This document shows positions 18,627 through 26,327 of a DNA stretch of 64,000 nt, one piece after another (the stretch's first letter is position 1; the number at the start of each line of letters is the position of its first letter). A program made the translations under genes and the position numbers. Where the stretch lies: positions 310,001-374,000 of the forward strand of contig NZ_WMFA01000001.1 in NCBI RefSeq assembly GCF_009856445.1. The letters run 5' to 3'. The stretch comes from Halobacillus litoralis (GTDB lineage Bacteria; Bacillota; Bacilli; Bacillales; Halobacillaceae). The notes below the pieces were generated by a model. It was given only the letters and a program-made list of their open reading frames with translations. It had not been told where the DNA came from and searched no databases.

Positions 18627-20018
18627 ATGGAAATCCAAGAGCTTCATCAGTTCGATGCCATCGCATTAAAAGAGAAAATAGAAAGTAAAGAATTGAACAT
18701 ATCAGATGTGATTCATCACTATAAATCAGTCATGGAACGTAAGAACCCTGAATTGAATGCTGTGGTGCACTACATAGATGAACCTGTTAATAAAGGCGGA
18801 TATTTTCGGGGCCTTCCTTTTCTTATCAAAGATTTAAATGCTGTCCAAGGGCAGCCGTTATCCTACGGGTCAAAAATAATGAAAGGTTTTGAAGCCAATG
18901 GGGATGATGAAATAGTGAAACGCTTCAGAAGGGGCGGTCTTACCTTTATTGGGAAAAGTAATACACCTGAATTCGGCTTCACGCCTGCTACGGAGTCTGT
19001 TCACTTGGGATTCACGAAAAATCCATGGAACAATAAATATTCACCTGGAGGTTCAAGTGGAGGAGCAGCTGCAGCTGTTGCATCCGGTATGGTCCCTTTT
19101 GCACATGCCAGTGACGGAGGGGGATCGATCCGCATCCCTGCTTCCAACTGTGGTTTGTTCGGGTTGAAACCGACGAGGGGGAGGACGCCTTTTTCTATGC
19201 ATCTGAACAGCCTTGCCGTCAGTCACGGGGTAACAAAATCAGTAAGAGACAGCGCTGCACTCCTTGACCTGCTGGAAGGACCACAAAAAGGAGATCTCTT
19301 TGCAACCCCGGCCAAAGGGAAGCCTTATGATCGGATTTCTCACGAAGATCTCGGGTCATTGAAAATTGCGTATATGGCAGACTTTGGAGAAATGATGCCT
19401 ATCCAGCAAGATGTTCAACAAGCCATTCGTCATACGGCGGATCTCTGTGAATCGCTCGGGCATGAGGTAGAAGTCGCCTATCCCGATTTTGATCTCCATC
19501 GTTTCATGGATGCGTTTGTTACAGTATGGGTCGTCGGTGGCGCTTTAGCTGTTAAAGGGGCAGCAAAAATGAATGGGGTCAATCCTGATGATCAGCATTT
19601 GGAGAAAATGCTTTCGACATTGATAAAAAAAGCGGAAGGCTACACCGCAATGGAATACGAGCAGGCACGCATGTTTTTGGCGACGGAGAGTGTGAAATTT
19701 CACTCGTTCTTTGATCAGTATGATGTGCTGTTGCACCCGGTTAATTCTAAGTCTGCTTTACCTTTAGGATGCTATAACGGAGAAGAAAAAACAATTGATG
19801 AGATATTGGCTGTATCTGCCCAATATGCTCACCTTTCCCCAGTGGCGAACGTAACTGGCCAGCCTGCCATGAGTGTTCCTCTTTACTGGAATGAAGAGAA
19901 TATCCCAATTGGTTCTCACTTCACTGGGAGGTTTGGGGATGAACGTACACTGTTAAAGTTAGCCGCCCAGCTCGAAGAAGCACGACCATGGTGGCACAAA
20001 TATAACGAGATCGTCTAA
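18627..20018 (+). CDS. Amidase (amidase-signature family, NylA/GatA-like)
   Basis: 463-residue amide hydrolase. The amidase-signature core is plain: catalytic Lys in PFLIKDLNA, the SPGGSSGGAAAAVASG stretch carrying the cis-serine, and DGGGSIRIPASNCG carrying the nucleophilic serine. The end (SVPLYWNEENIPIGSHFTGR then ARPWW) is like 6-aminohexanoate-cyclic-dimer hydrolases and related amidases. No gatC or gatB adjoins, so it is not the tRNA amidotransferase subunit. The ATG at 18627 is chosen for the AAAGGAG ahead of it; the cyclase gene stops 14 bp earlier, so co-transcription is likely. Substrate unknown. Confidence 0.85.
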   Translation: MEIQELHQFDAIALKEKIESKELNISDVIHHYKSVMERKNPELNAVVHYIDEPVNKGGYFRGLPFLIKDLNAVQGQPLSYGSKIMKGFEANGDDEIVKRFRRGGLTFIGKSNTPEFGFTPATESVHLGFTKNPWNNKYSPGGSSGGAAAAVASGMVPFAHASDGGGSIRIPASNCGLFGLKPTRGRTPFSMHLNSLAVSHGVTKSVRDSAALLDLLEGPQKGDLFATPAKGKPYDRISHEDLGSLKIAYMADFGEMMPIQQDVQQAIRHTADLCESLGHEVEVAYPDFDLHRFMDAFVTVWVVGGALAVKGAAKMNGVNPDDQHLEKMLSTLIKKAEGYTAMEYEQARMFLATESVKFHSFFDQYDVLLHPVNSKSALPLGCYNGEEKTIDEILAVSAQYAHLSPVANVTGQPAMSVPLYWNEENIPIGSHFTGRFGDERTLLKLAAQLEEARPWWHKYNEIV

Positions 20019-20022
20019 AGAG

Positions 20023-20054
20023 AACCCGTAGTCCCCGCAAAGGGACAACGGGTT
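20023..20054 (+). terminator. Weak hairpin after the amidase gene
   Basis: AACCCGT...ACGGGTT with an internal GTCCC/GGGAC extension, 5 bp after the stop. The following tract (GTTTATC) is short, so termination is plausible but not strong. Confidence 0.5.
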
Positions 20055-20078
20055 GTTTATCTAAGTCCCTTATGGAAC

Positions 20079-20099
20079 ATTGTGGGAGTCTTCCACAAT
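20079..20099 (-). terminator. Hairpin after the minus-strand hydrolase
   Basis: Perfect ATTGTGG/CCACAAT stem with a 7-nt loop, 13 bp beyond the hydrolase stop on the minus strand. It has a poor T-tract, so it is a weak terminator at best. Confidence 0.4.
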
Positions 20100-20111
20100 C
20101 AGGAACGTTAC

Positions 20112-20864
20112 TTAGAAGTGTTTGTGGAGCCAATCTATGGCTGTTTTTTCTACGTGGTTCAGGTATCCCTCAAAGCTGTGGGGTGCGCCCTTAATGACAG
20201 TCAATTGTGAGGAAGGCGAGAGCCATTTCATTCCTTTTTCAGTTAAAGGCAGTAATATCTCTTCTTCTCCTTGATCACCATGGACAATCAAGACAGGGCA
20301 TTGGATGGAGGACAGCAACTTCTCCTGATCTAGTTGTTCAAAGTCTACTAACATTTGTTTTGATATCACAATCTCTTTACGGTAAGGGTCTTGTACGGGT
20401 TGTTTCAGATAACCGGTTTCTTTTAGTTCCTTTAATTGAGCGGAAGTGAATTCTTCTGTCCAATCGTATGTAACAGGGCCGGTCCCTGCTCCTGTAAGGA
20501 TCATGGTCTTAATGTAATTGGGTTGATAGCTTTCGAGGCAGACGCGTGCTCCTAAACTGTGTCCGTAAAGGGCAATCTGAGTAAACCCTTTGGAAACAGC
20601 ATGATCCATGGCAGCTATAAGGTCGTTCACTTCATCTTCAAGGCTTAATGGTCGGTTTTCACTTTCCCCACACCCCCCGAAATCGAATCGCATCACATTG
20701 TACCCGAGGTTTTGGAAGCAATCTGCAAATCGATCGAATCGACCGTGCGATGAGCGATTGGAACGAAATCCGTGGCACATGATGATCAGTTTGTCATTTG
20801 TCCCTTTCTGAAGGACGCCTCTTATCTTCAATCCTTGTATATTACGAAAAGTAATCCTTTCCAT
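20112..20864 (-). CDS. Alpha/beta hydrolase
   Basis: 250-residue cytoplasmic serine hydrolase. Features are the oxyanion-hole strand LIIMCHGFRSN, the nucleophile elbow GHSLG with S103, a charged residue in LIVHGDQGEEEI and the catalytic His in GAPHSFEGY. It resembles the lysophospholipase/feruloyl-esterase-like group with small lid regions. The start follows GGGGGAAGGCA. It diverges from the HTH/F1-beta gene across a 152-bp AT-rich gap, which may mean shared control. Substrate unknown. Confidence 0.8.
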   Translation of the reverse strand: MERITFRNIQGLKIRGVLQKGTNDKLIIMCHGFRSNRSSHGRFDRFADCFQNLGYNVMRFDFGGCGESENRPLSLEDEVNDLIAAMDHAVSKGFTQIALYGHSLGARVCLESYQPNYIKTMILTGAGTGPVTYDWTEEFTSAQLKELKETGYLKQPVQDPYRKEIVISKQMLVDFEQLDQEKLLSSIQCPVLIVHGDQGEEEILLPLTEKGMKWLSPSSQLTVIKGAPHSFEGYLNHVEKTAIDWLHKHF

Positions 20865-20922
20865 TGCCTTCCCCCCTAAGCTTATTCTACTAGCCTACCA
20901 TAATATGGAGGGTGAAGGTTTT

Positions 20923-20945
20923 AAATTTAAACGTAATTTAAATTT
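20923..20945. promoter_or_regulatory. AT-rich inverted repeat in divergent promoter region
   Basis: Perfect 9-bp arms AAATTTAAA/TTTAAATTT around CGTAA. A second short inverted repeat, GTAAT-TAAG-ATTAC, lies at 20977-20990 close to the start of the HTH gene. The two are candidate operators for the adjacent HTH protein; no known consensus was matched. Confidence 0.4.
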
Positions 20946-21016
20946 CTTTTTAAAGTAAAAATTATTGCTTTTGAAAGTAATTAAGATTACTATATAAGGT
21001 AATAAGGAGGGTGATG

Positions 21017-22057
21017 ATGGAATCTATTCACTTGAATGTCGCACTTTTAAGAAGGCGTGTGCCGAACTTAACGAAAGCAGCAAGATCGGTCGGTTTACGA
21101 CCTGCAACAGTTTCGAATCTTTGTACTGGTAAGATTGCGCTCGGAAGAACGGAAGTACGAACGTTAGTCGCTTTGGCGAGCTTGGCAGAATGCAGTGTAG
21201 ATGAACTGATTATCAGAGGGGAGAAATTCGAAATGATTGAAACAGGAATTAAGACGATCGACTTGTTTGCTCCATTGGCTAAAGGTGGAACAGCCGGCCT
21301 GGTAGCAAGACCAGGGATGGGACAGCTGGTCGTTTTAGCGGAAATCTTTTATCGTTTGAAAAAAGAAGGATACTTCATCGTCATGCTTCAGCCGGAAGGA
21401 GATCATCCGGAGGTTTCGGACATTACAGGTGATGTAGATTCCATACACCTCACCATAGACGAAGCAGAAAAGGCTGTTGTTGAAGCATCGAAAACGCAAG
21501 AAGTCATTTTTGTATCGGATCGTTCTCATGTGCAGAATGGAAGTATCTATCAGCTGCAGGAAAAATGGGTAGGGGAGGCTTCTGTCACTACATTTCTCGT
21601 CGATTTGAAAGGAGAAGCTGTGGACGAAGATTTGCCATATGGACCTCTTGAGACTTTATGGCAGTTTGATATGGATTTATCTGCACGACATATGTATCCG
21701 GCTATCCATCCGATCTATTCCACATCTTCCGTTTTAGAGGGGGCAAACCTGGATCAGGAGCATCTTTTAACCCAACAAAGAGCACAAAAGCTGTTGCGCC
21801 GTTATCGTGAGCTGAAGTCTATCGTCCGGGCGAGTGGGATGGACCCCTTGTCAGAGGCGGACACGCTGCTGTTCAAGCGGGGAGAGAAATTGGAGTCCTA
21901 TTTAACTCAACCATTTTTTGTAGCCGAAGCCTTTACAGGTATGAAAGGCACTCATGTTCCAATGAAAACAATGCTAATAGACGTAAGGAAAATTACAGAT
22001 GGGAGCTACGACCACAGAAAGGTTGAAGAATTCGGCATGATCGGCACCCTGGACTGA
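21017..22057 (+). CDS. HTH domain fused to a degenerate F1-ATPase beta-subunit-like domain
   Basis: 346 residues. Residues 5-67 look like an XRE-type helix-turn-helix (NLTKAARSVGLRPATVSNLC, then VRTLVALASLAECSVDELI). From residue 73 the sequence follows the F1-ATPase beta chain: IETGIKTIDLFAPLAKGG, then a P-loop position reading ARPGMGQL, where beta has GGAGVGKT, so the Lys and Thr are Q103 and L104. The Walker B region and about 70 residues are lost. From 215 the C-terminal part is well kept: YPAIHPIYSTSS (227-238), RYRELKSIVRASGMDPLSEAD (DELSEED region) and FFVAEAFTG. The beta-barrel domain is replaced by the HTH. The ATG at 21017 lies 6 nt after AAGGAGG. Probably a DNA-binding regulator with a repurposed, non-catalytic ATPase fold; ligand unknown. 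Confidence 0.8.
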   Translation: MESIHLNVALLRRRVPNLTKAARSVGLRPATVSNLCTGKIALGRTEVRTLVALASLAECSVDELIIRGEKFEMIETGIKTIDLFAPLAKGGTAGLVARPGMGQLVVLAEIFYRLKKEGYFIVMLQPEGDHPEVSDITGDVDSIHLTIDEAEKAVVEASKTQEVIFVSDRSHVQNGSIYQLQEKWVGEASVTTFLVDLKGEAVDEDLPYGPLETLWQFDMDLSARHMYPAIHPIYSTSSVLEGANLDQEHLLTQQRAQKLLRRYRELKSIVRASGMDPLSEADTLLFKRGEKLESYLTQPFFVAEAFTGMKGTHVPMKTMLIDVRKITDGSYDHRKVEEFGMIGTLD

Positions 22058-22121
22058 CCTCAAATGGGGGTGATCTGCCAGTTTCTTTAGGTTAAACAAC
22101 AGGAAGAAAAAAATTTTCATA

Positions 22122-22135
22122 AAAAAACGTTTACA
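22122..22135. promoter_or_regulatory. Possible cre (CcpA) site
   Basis: The 14-mer AAAAAACGTTTACA matches 12 of 14 positions of the cre consensus TGWAARCGYTWNCW, missing the first TG. It lies about 85 bp before the MFS start. Tentative. Confidence 0.25.
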
Positions 22136-22172
22136 TGAAAAAATACAGTTTTAACCTGGATTCAGCGGGGAA

Positions 22173-22211
22173 TTTCCTGAAAATGTTCCGTTTCAAATCA
22201 TTTTCAGGAGG
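22173..22211 (+). promoter_or_regulatory. Hairpin that can mask the MFS gene ribosome binding site
   Basis: Perfect arms CCTGAAAATG (22176-22185) and CATTTTCAGG (22199-22208) flank a 13-nt loop. One more T-A pair and two U-G pairs extend the stem through AGGAGG (22206-22211), the Shine-Dalgarno sequence of the MFS gene at 22220. If formed, it would block initiation; this suggests translational control by RNA folding, a protein or a small RNA. Confidence 0.6.
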
Positions 22212-22219
22212 TACCCCAC

Positions 22220-23392
22220 ATGACAAAGGGAAAAAGTATACATGCATTAATTATTCTTATGTTTACCCAATTCATTTCGGGTGGTGTAACCAATACAAAG
22301 GGGATTGTACTGGATCAAGTAGAGAAGGACCTGGGGTTGGATATGAGCCAATTCGGTCTTGTAGTTCTCATTTTCCAACTTGGCTTTACGCTTGCCAGTG
22401 CCGTTATCGGTTACTACACCGATAAGAAAGGCTTGCGGACGATGACCATCATCGGTTCCATCATTATGGGTCTTGGATTTCTGGGTACGGGACTTGCGCC
22501 TAATATCATGTTCTTCTTAGGTTTCTATATGATCGTAGGGTTCGGATTAGGAGCGCTCGGTGTCGCTTCCAACGCGATCGTTCCCGCCGCTTATCCGAAA
22601 AAACAAAATCAGATGTTCAACCTTGCGATGGGAGTGTATGGGTTAGGAATGGTGCTATTTCCACAATTTCTAAACTACATGTTCCAATTTGCCTCCTGGC
22701 GTTATTTTTATATAGGGATTGCCGTCAGTTTACTAGCTGTAATCATCTATATTACCAGCGTAGCTTTTCCATCAGGGAAAGCAGAAAAAATGGATTTAAA
22801 AGCATTCATTCCTATGCTGAAAGACGCTCAGTTTGTTTTTCTCATGATCTTTCTCGTCTTCCAAGTATCGGCAGAAGTCTCGTTCATGAATTTCTTCCCG
22901 ACGTACTTGAAGTCGCTGGATCTTGGCGGAATGTCAACGGCTAATAAAGAGGACATGGTGGCCACCATCCTCTCTGTCTTCTCCATCTTCTTCATGGCAG
23001 GACGTCTAGGTGTGGCCTATTTGACCAATTGGATCAATGAGCGCATCATCTTAATTACATTTTCTGCCGGGGCTTTGTTAATGGTAGGGGCCAGCTTCTT
23101 AGTCGCTGAGAATTTCCCTTACCTGTTCGCAGGGGCAGGGTTGTTCTTCTCCACATTGTTCCCTACTGCCACCGCCTTTGGTACCCAGCTGTCTAAAACA
23201 GGTGGTTCAGCCCTTGGACTCATTTATATCGCGGCAGGAATTGGTGGCGGTATTGCTGGTTACATCGTCGGACTAGCTTCTGAAGTTTTCGGAATGGCCG
23301 GTGGTTTCAGTATCGTTATTGTATTCCTTGCTCTTATGTTTATCACAACATTCTTCCTCAATAGTAAGAAGTCAACGCAAGCTCAAGCATAA
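22220..23392 (+). CDS. MFS transporter
   Basis: 390-residue major facilitator with about twelve helices and the loop 2-3 motif GYYTDKKGLRTMTIIG (G-x3-D-x2-G-x-R-type). The repeat of the motif in the second half reads RLGVAYLTNWINERI. The overall look is like the sugar/carboxylate-type 12-helix MFS, not the drug-pump DHA1 type, but the substrate cannot be read. 162 bp after the HTH/F1-beta gene, same strand, with its own leader hairpin; the regulator may control it. The start follows AGGAGGTACCCCAC. Confidence 0.82.
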   Translation: MTKGKSIHALIILMFTQFISGGVTNTKGIVLDQVEKDLGLDMSQFGLVVLIFQLGFTLASAVIGYYTDKKGLRTMTIIGSIIMGLGFLGTGLAPNIMFFLGFYMIVGFGLGALGVASNAIVPAAYPKKQNQMFNLAMGVYGLGMVLFPQFLNYMFQFASWRYFYIGIAVSLLAVIIYITSVAFPSGKAEKMDLKAFIPMLKDAQFVFLMIFLVFQVSAEVSFMNFFPTYLKSLDLGGMSTANKEDMVATILSVFSIFFMAGRLGVAYLTNWINERIILITFSAGALLMVGASFLVAENFPYLFAGAGLFFSTLFPTATAFGTQLSKTGGSALGLIYIAAGIGGGIAGYIVGLASEVFGMAGGFSIVIVFLALMFITTFFLNSKKSTQAQA

Positions 23393-23399
23393 ATGTAAG

Positions 23400-23429
23400 C
23401 ACTCCGTCTTTTTTTGACGGAGTGTTTTT
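23400..23429 (+). terminator. Rho-independent terminator
   Basis: CACTCCGTC/GACGGAGTG, 7-T loop, then five T, after the MFS gene. Confidence 0.9.
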
Positions 23430-23529
23430 GTGAGCTGCGATGATCTAACGCAAATGAAATGGTTTCCTAACATCTTGTTATAAATTTCCTTCATCTCTTG
23501 TAAAATGGTAGATATGAGGGAGGGTGACG

Positions 23530-24822
23530 ATGAAAAAGCTATTTTTGCTGGCAATCGTACTTTTTATTATTACAGGTTGTAACGAGAAGAATGAGGAAAC
23601 CGAAGGAAAAGAATATAAAGAGTTGGAAGGTCACTGGGAGGGTGAAATTCAAATCCCCAATCAACCTTTGAACATTCTGGTCGATTTTCAGTCTGGAGAA
23701 GAATGGACAGGGACAATCGCCATTCCTGCTCAAAATGTTACGGATTTTTCGTTAACCGAGATCGTTGCCAATGAAGAAAGTGTCTCTTTTCAGATGCCTC
23801 TTCCTGGGCAGTCTGTTCAATTTGATGGAAAACTGGAAGGAGAGCAATTGAGCGGTACTTTTACACAGAATGGACAAACGTTCCCATTTTCACTGAGAAA
23901 AGGCGTGAAAGAGGATAAGGGGGATGACGAGGGAGATTTCTTATCTATTGAAACATCGACAGGCCAATTATATGGTGAGTTGTTGCTCCCTAAGAAAAAA
24001 GGTCCCTATCCCGTCGCATTAATTATCCCAGGCTCAGGACCTACCGATCGAAATGGGAACTCTCAGGGAGGTGCGGGAAACAACAACAGTCTCAAGCTTT
24101 TGGCAGAGTCTTTAGCAGACAAAGGGATTGCTTCCCTAAGATACGATAAACGAGGCGCAGGCAAAAATATAAATGCTGTCACGGATCAAAGTGAGATGCG
24201 ATTTGAAATCTTTATTGATGATGCCAAGCAATGGCTGGAAACATTAGAGGATGATGACCGTTTTACGGATATAGCAGTGATTGGCCACAGTCAAGGGTCC
24301 CTTGTCGGAATGATGGCTGCAGGTGCTGAAACGACAGAAGCATTCATTTCCTTAGCAGGTGCCGGCCAAACCATTGATTATGTTTTAGAAAAGCAGCTCG
24401 GTGACAGTTTACCGGCAGATTTGTTTGAAGAAAGTCAAACGATTCTTGGACAGATGCGGGAAGGTAAGACGGTTCCTGACGTCAGCCAGTCTCTCCAAGG
24501 TGTGTTTGCTCCGGATGTTCAATCCTTTCTTCTTTCATGGATGGCTTACGACCCTTCCGAGCAGTTAAGTGAGCTTGATGTCCCGACATTAATTGTAAAT
24601 GGAACGCATGACATACAGGTGCCGGAGTCAGAAGCACAGCTTTTGAAAGAGGCAGAGCCGGAGGCGGAACTGATGCTTGTGGAAGGGATGAATCATGTGC
24701 TCAAGGAAGCTCCTGAGAATAGGGATGAGAACTTAGCGACTTATACGAACCCTGACCTGCCTCTTGCGGATGGACTTGTCGAGGGTATCATCGATTTCCT
24801 GAACCAGCACGGTTTTCATTAG
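23530..24822 (+). CDS. Lipoprotein with C-terminal alpha/beta hydrolase domain
   Basis: 430 residues. Lipoprotein signal peptide MKKLFLLAIVLFIITGC with the modified Cys at 17. Residues about 35-125 form a beta-rich domain (GHWEGEIQIPNQPLNILVDF... LSGTFTQNGQTFPFSL) of the kind found before periplasmic or extracellular esterases. The hydrolase domain follows, with LIIPGSGPTDRNGN, the nucleophile in VIGHSQGSLVG, an Asp in LIVNGTHDIQVP and the His in GMNHVLKEAP. Anchored outside the membrane; esterase activity on unknown substrates is likely. The start ATG 23530 is preferred over GTG 23524 for spacing from GAGGGAGGG. Confidence 0.82.
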   Translation: MKKLFLLAIVLFIITGCNEKNEETEGKEYKELEGHWEGEIQIPNQPLNILVDFQSGEEWTGTIAIPAQNVTDFSLTEIVANEESVSFQMPLPGQSVQFDGKLEGEQLSGTFTQNGQTFPFSLRKGVKEDKGDDEGDFLSIETSTGQLYGELLLPKKKGPYPVALIIPGSGPTDRNGNSQGGAGNNNSLKLLAESLADKGIASLRYDKRGAGKNINAVTDQSEMRFEIFIDDAKQWLETLEDDDRFTDIAVIGHSQGSLVGMMAAGAETTEAFISLAGAGQTIDYVLEKQLGDSLPADLFEESQTILGQMREGKTVPDVSQSLQGVFAPDVQSFLLSWMAYDPSEQLSELDVPTLIVNGTHDIQVPESEAQLLKEAEPEAELMLVEGMNHVLKEAPENRDENLATYTNPDLPLADGLVEGIIDFLNQHGFH

Positions 24823-24871
24823 GTGCTCATCAAGGGACAATTATTCTAGTAATAAGGAAACTTGAATAGAA

Positions 24872-24915
24872 AGAAAAGAGAGGGATTTCCTGACAAAGGA
24901 AATCCCTCTCTTTTT
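24872..24915. terminator. Bidirectional terminator
   Basis: 14-bp stem AGAGAGGGATTTCC/GGAAATCCCTCTCT with a 7-nt loop, T-tract on the plus strand and A-rich sequence on the other side. It serves the convergent lipoprotein and Bax-inhibitor genes. Confidence 0.93.
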
Positions 24916-24922
24916 AGTTCGT

Positions 24923-25645
24923 TTAGCGTCTGAGTTTTTGGAGAAGGCGGAGAATTTCAATGTATAACCAGACAAGAGTTACAATCAAGCCGAATGCTCC
25001 GTACCATTCCATGTGCTTGGGCGCACCTCGGTTGACGCCTTTCTCAATGAAATCAAAATCAAGAACGAGGTTCAGGGCGGCAATGGCCACGATGAAAAGG
25101 CTGATTCCGATCCCTACAGGCCCACTGGAATGGAGATAGGGAACAGTCATGCCGAAAAAGTTCAAGATGAAATTTACCAGATACACAAGGAAGATGCCTA
25201 ACGTAGCTGAAACAACCATCAGTCGGAAGTTCCTTGTGACTTTAATGACTCTTGTTGCATAGAGAATCAACAAAGCTCCCATCACTGCTAGCGTCAGGCT
25301 GACAGCCTGAATGACAATCCCGGAATAAGCTCCCTCGACGAAGGCCGAAATACCACCGATGAAAAAGCCTTCCAGTGCTGCGTATATAGGGGCAGTGACG
25401 GGTGCAGCTTTAGGGAAAAAGGTGGTGATCAAAGCGAAAATAAGACCTCCAATAGCCCCAATGATCATCATGAGGGTCACATCGACTCCCAATGAGTACT
25501 GGTACCATGTGTATGCCGCAGTTCCTAGTAAAAATAAAAAGAGGAGGGATATTTTTGCTGTTGTCCCACCCAGAGTCATCGTCTTTCCAGTTGCTGCAGA
25601 ACGCTGAAATGTATCGTCTTTTAAAACGGGGTTTCCCGATCTCAT
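24923..25645 (-). CDS. Bax inhibitor-1/YccA family membrane protein
   Basis: 240 residues, seven hydrophobic helices after a 28-residue soluble N-terminus. It carries the family patterns APVTAPIYAALEGFFIGGIS and LNLVLDFDFIEKGVNRGAPKHMEWYGAFGL; the two Asp residues of the latter lie where the pH-sensing di-aspartyl pair of BI-1 proteins (such as BsYetJ) is found. Homologues act as pH-dependent Ca2+ leak channels; activity here is inferred. Monocistronic, minus strand. Confidence 0.88.
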   Translation of the reverse strand: MRSGNPVLKDDTFQRSAATGKTMTLGGTTAKISLLFLFLLGTAAYTWYQYSLGVDVTLMMIIGAIGGLIFALITTFFPKAAPVTAPIYAALEGFFIGGISAFVEGAYSGIVIQAVSLTLAVMGALLILYATRVIKVTRNFRLMVVSATLGIFLVYLVNFILNFFGMTVPYLHSSGPVGIGISLFIVAIAALNLVLDFDFIEKGVNRGAPKHMEWYGAFGLIVTLVWLYIEILRLLQKLRR

Positions 25646-25706
25646 CGTACCACTCCTTCTTTATGCATCTCCTTTAAGGTATACCCTTCGTGAACACGAG
25701 AGACAC

Positions 25707-26327
25707 TTAATGGGCATACCATTTGTAAAGCTTTTTCGGTCGTCCGATTTTCTGGTGACTCACCACTTGTTTGACTTTGCCTTCTTCTAGTAAATGCATG
25801 AGGTATCGGTACACGGTCGGGTAGGCAAGGCCGATGTCTTTTGAGATAACGTCTACGGGATAGGCGTCACGATTTTCCTGCAAGTAGCTGGAGATGGAAC
25901 CTAATGTACCTTTGCTGATTCCTTTAGCGGTGAACACATCATCATCATCTTCCTGCTTGTTTTTCATGTTGGCAATCTGTGCATGAAGCTTGATTCTGGA
26001 AATGAGATCAGGAGCCTTCACTGGTTTCAAGGCAAAGTCGGTGGCGCCTTCTTCCAGGAAGCGATCAGCCACTTCCTGCCGTTCATCTACCGTGAGCACG
26101 AGAATGGGGACGACCGTATTGTGTTTGCGGATTTCCCTGACGGTCTGGAGTCCATCCATCTCCGGCATATGATAATCGACAAGGATGACATCATACGTTC
26201 CTTTTAGAAACATATCGGTCCCTTCGCGACCGTTCACTGCCGTGTCTGATTCCCACCCGGCATGTTTACAAAACTCTGTCAGCATGTAACGTAAAGATTC
26301 ATCATTATCCATGATCAGTATTTTCAT
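25707..26327 (-). CDS. Two-component response regulator
   Basis: 206 residues. Receiver domain 1-120 with acidic pocket DNDE (D7, D9), phospho-acceptor D51 in ILVDYHMPEMDG, a Thr in LVLTVDE and K in FALKPVKAP. The C-terminal winged HTH (about 140-200; ISSYLQENRDAYPVDVISKDIGLAYPTVYRYL) resembles the CitB/DcuR class rather than OmpR or NarL. The ATG at 26327 is chosen because AAGGAGAG lies just ahead; it overlaps the kinase gene by 23 nt, so kinase and regulator form a coupled pair. Confidence 0.88.
   Translation of the reverse strand: MKILIMDNDESLRYMLTEFCKHAGWESDTAVNGREGTDMFLKGTYDVILVDYHMPEMDGLQTVREIRKHNTVVPILVLTVDERQEVADRFLEEGATDFALKPVKAPDLISRIKLHAQIANMKNKQEDDDDVFTAKGISKGTLGSISSYLQENRDAYPVDVISKDIGLAYPTVYRYLMHLLEEGKVKQVVSHQKIGRPKKLYKWYAH

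Noticed and set aside
21017-22057. Reading the F1-beta-like gene as a true ATP synthase subunit
   Set aside because: The P-loop Lys/Thr and Walker B are lost, the barrel domain is missing, an HTH is attached, and no other atp genes are nearby.
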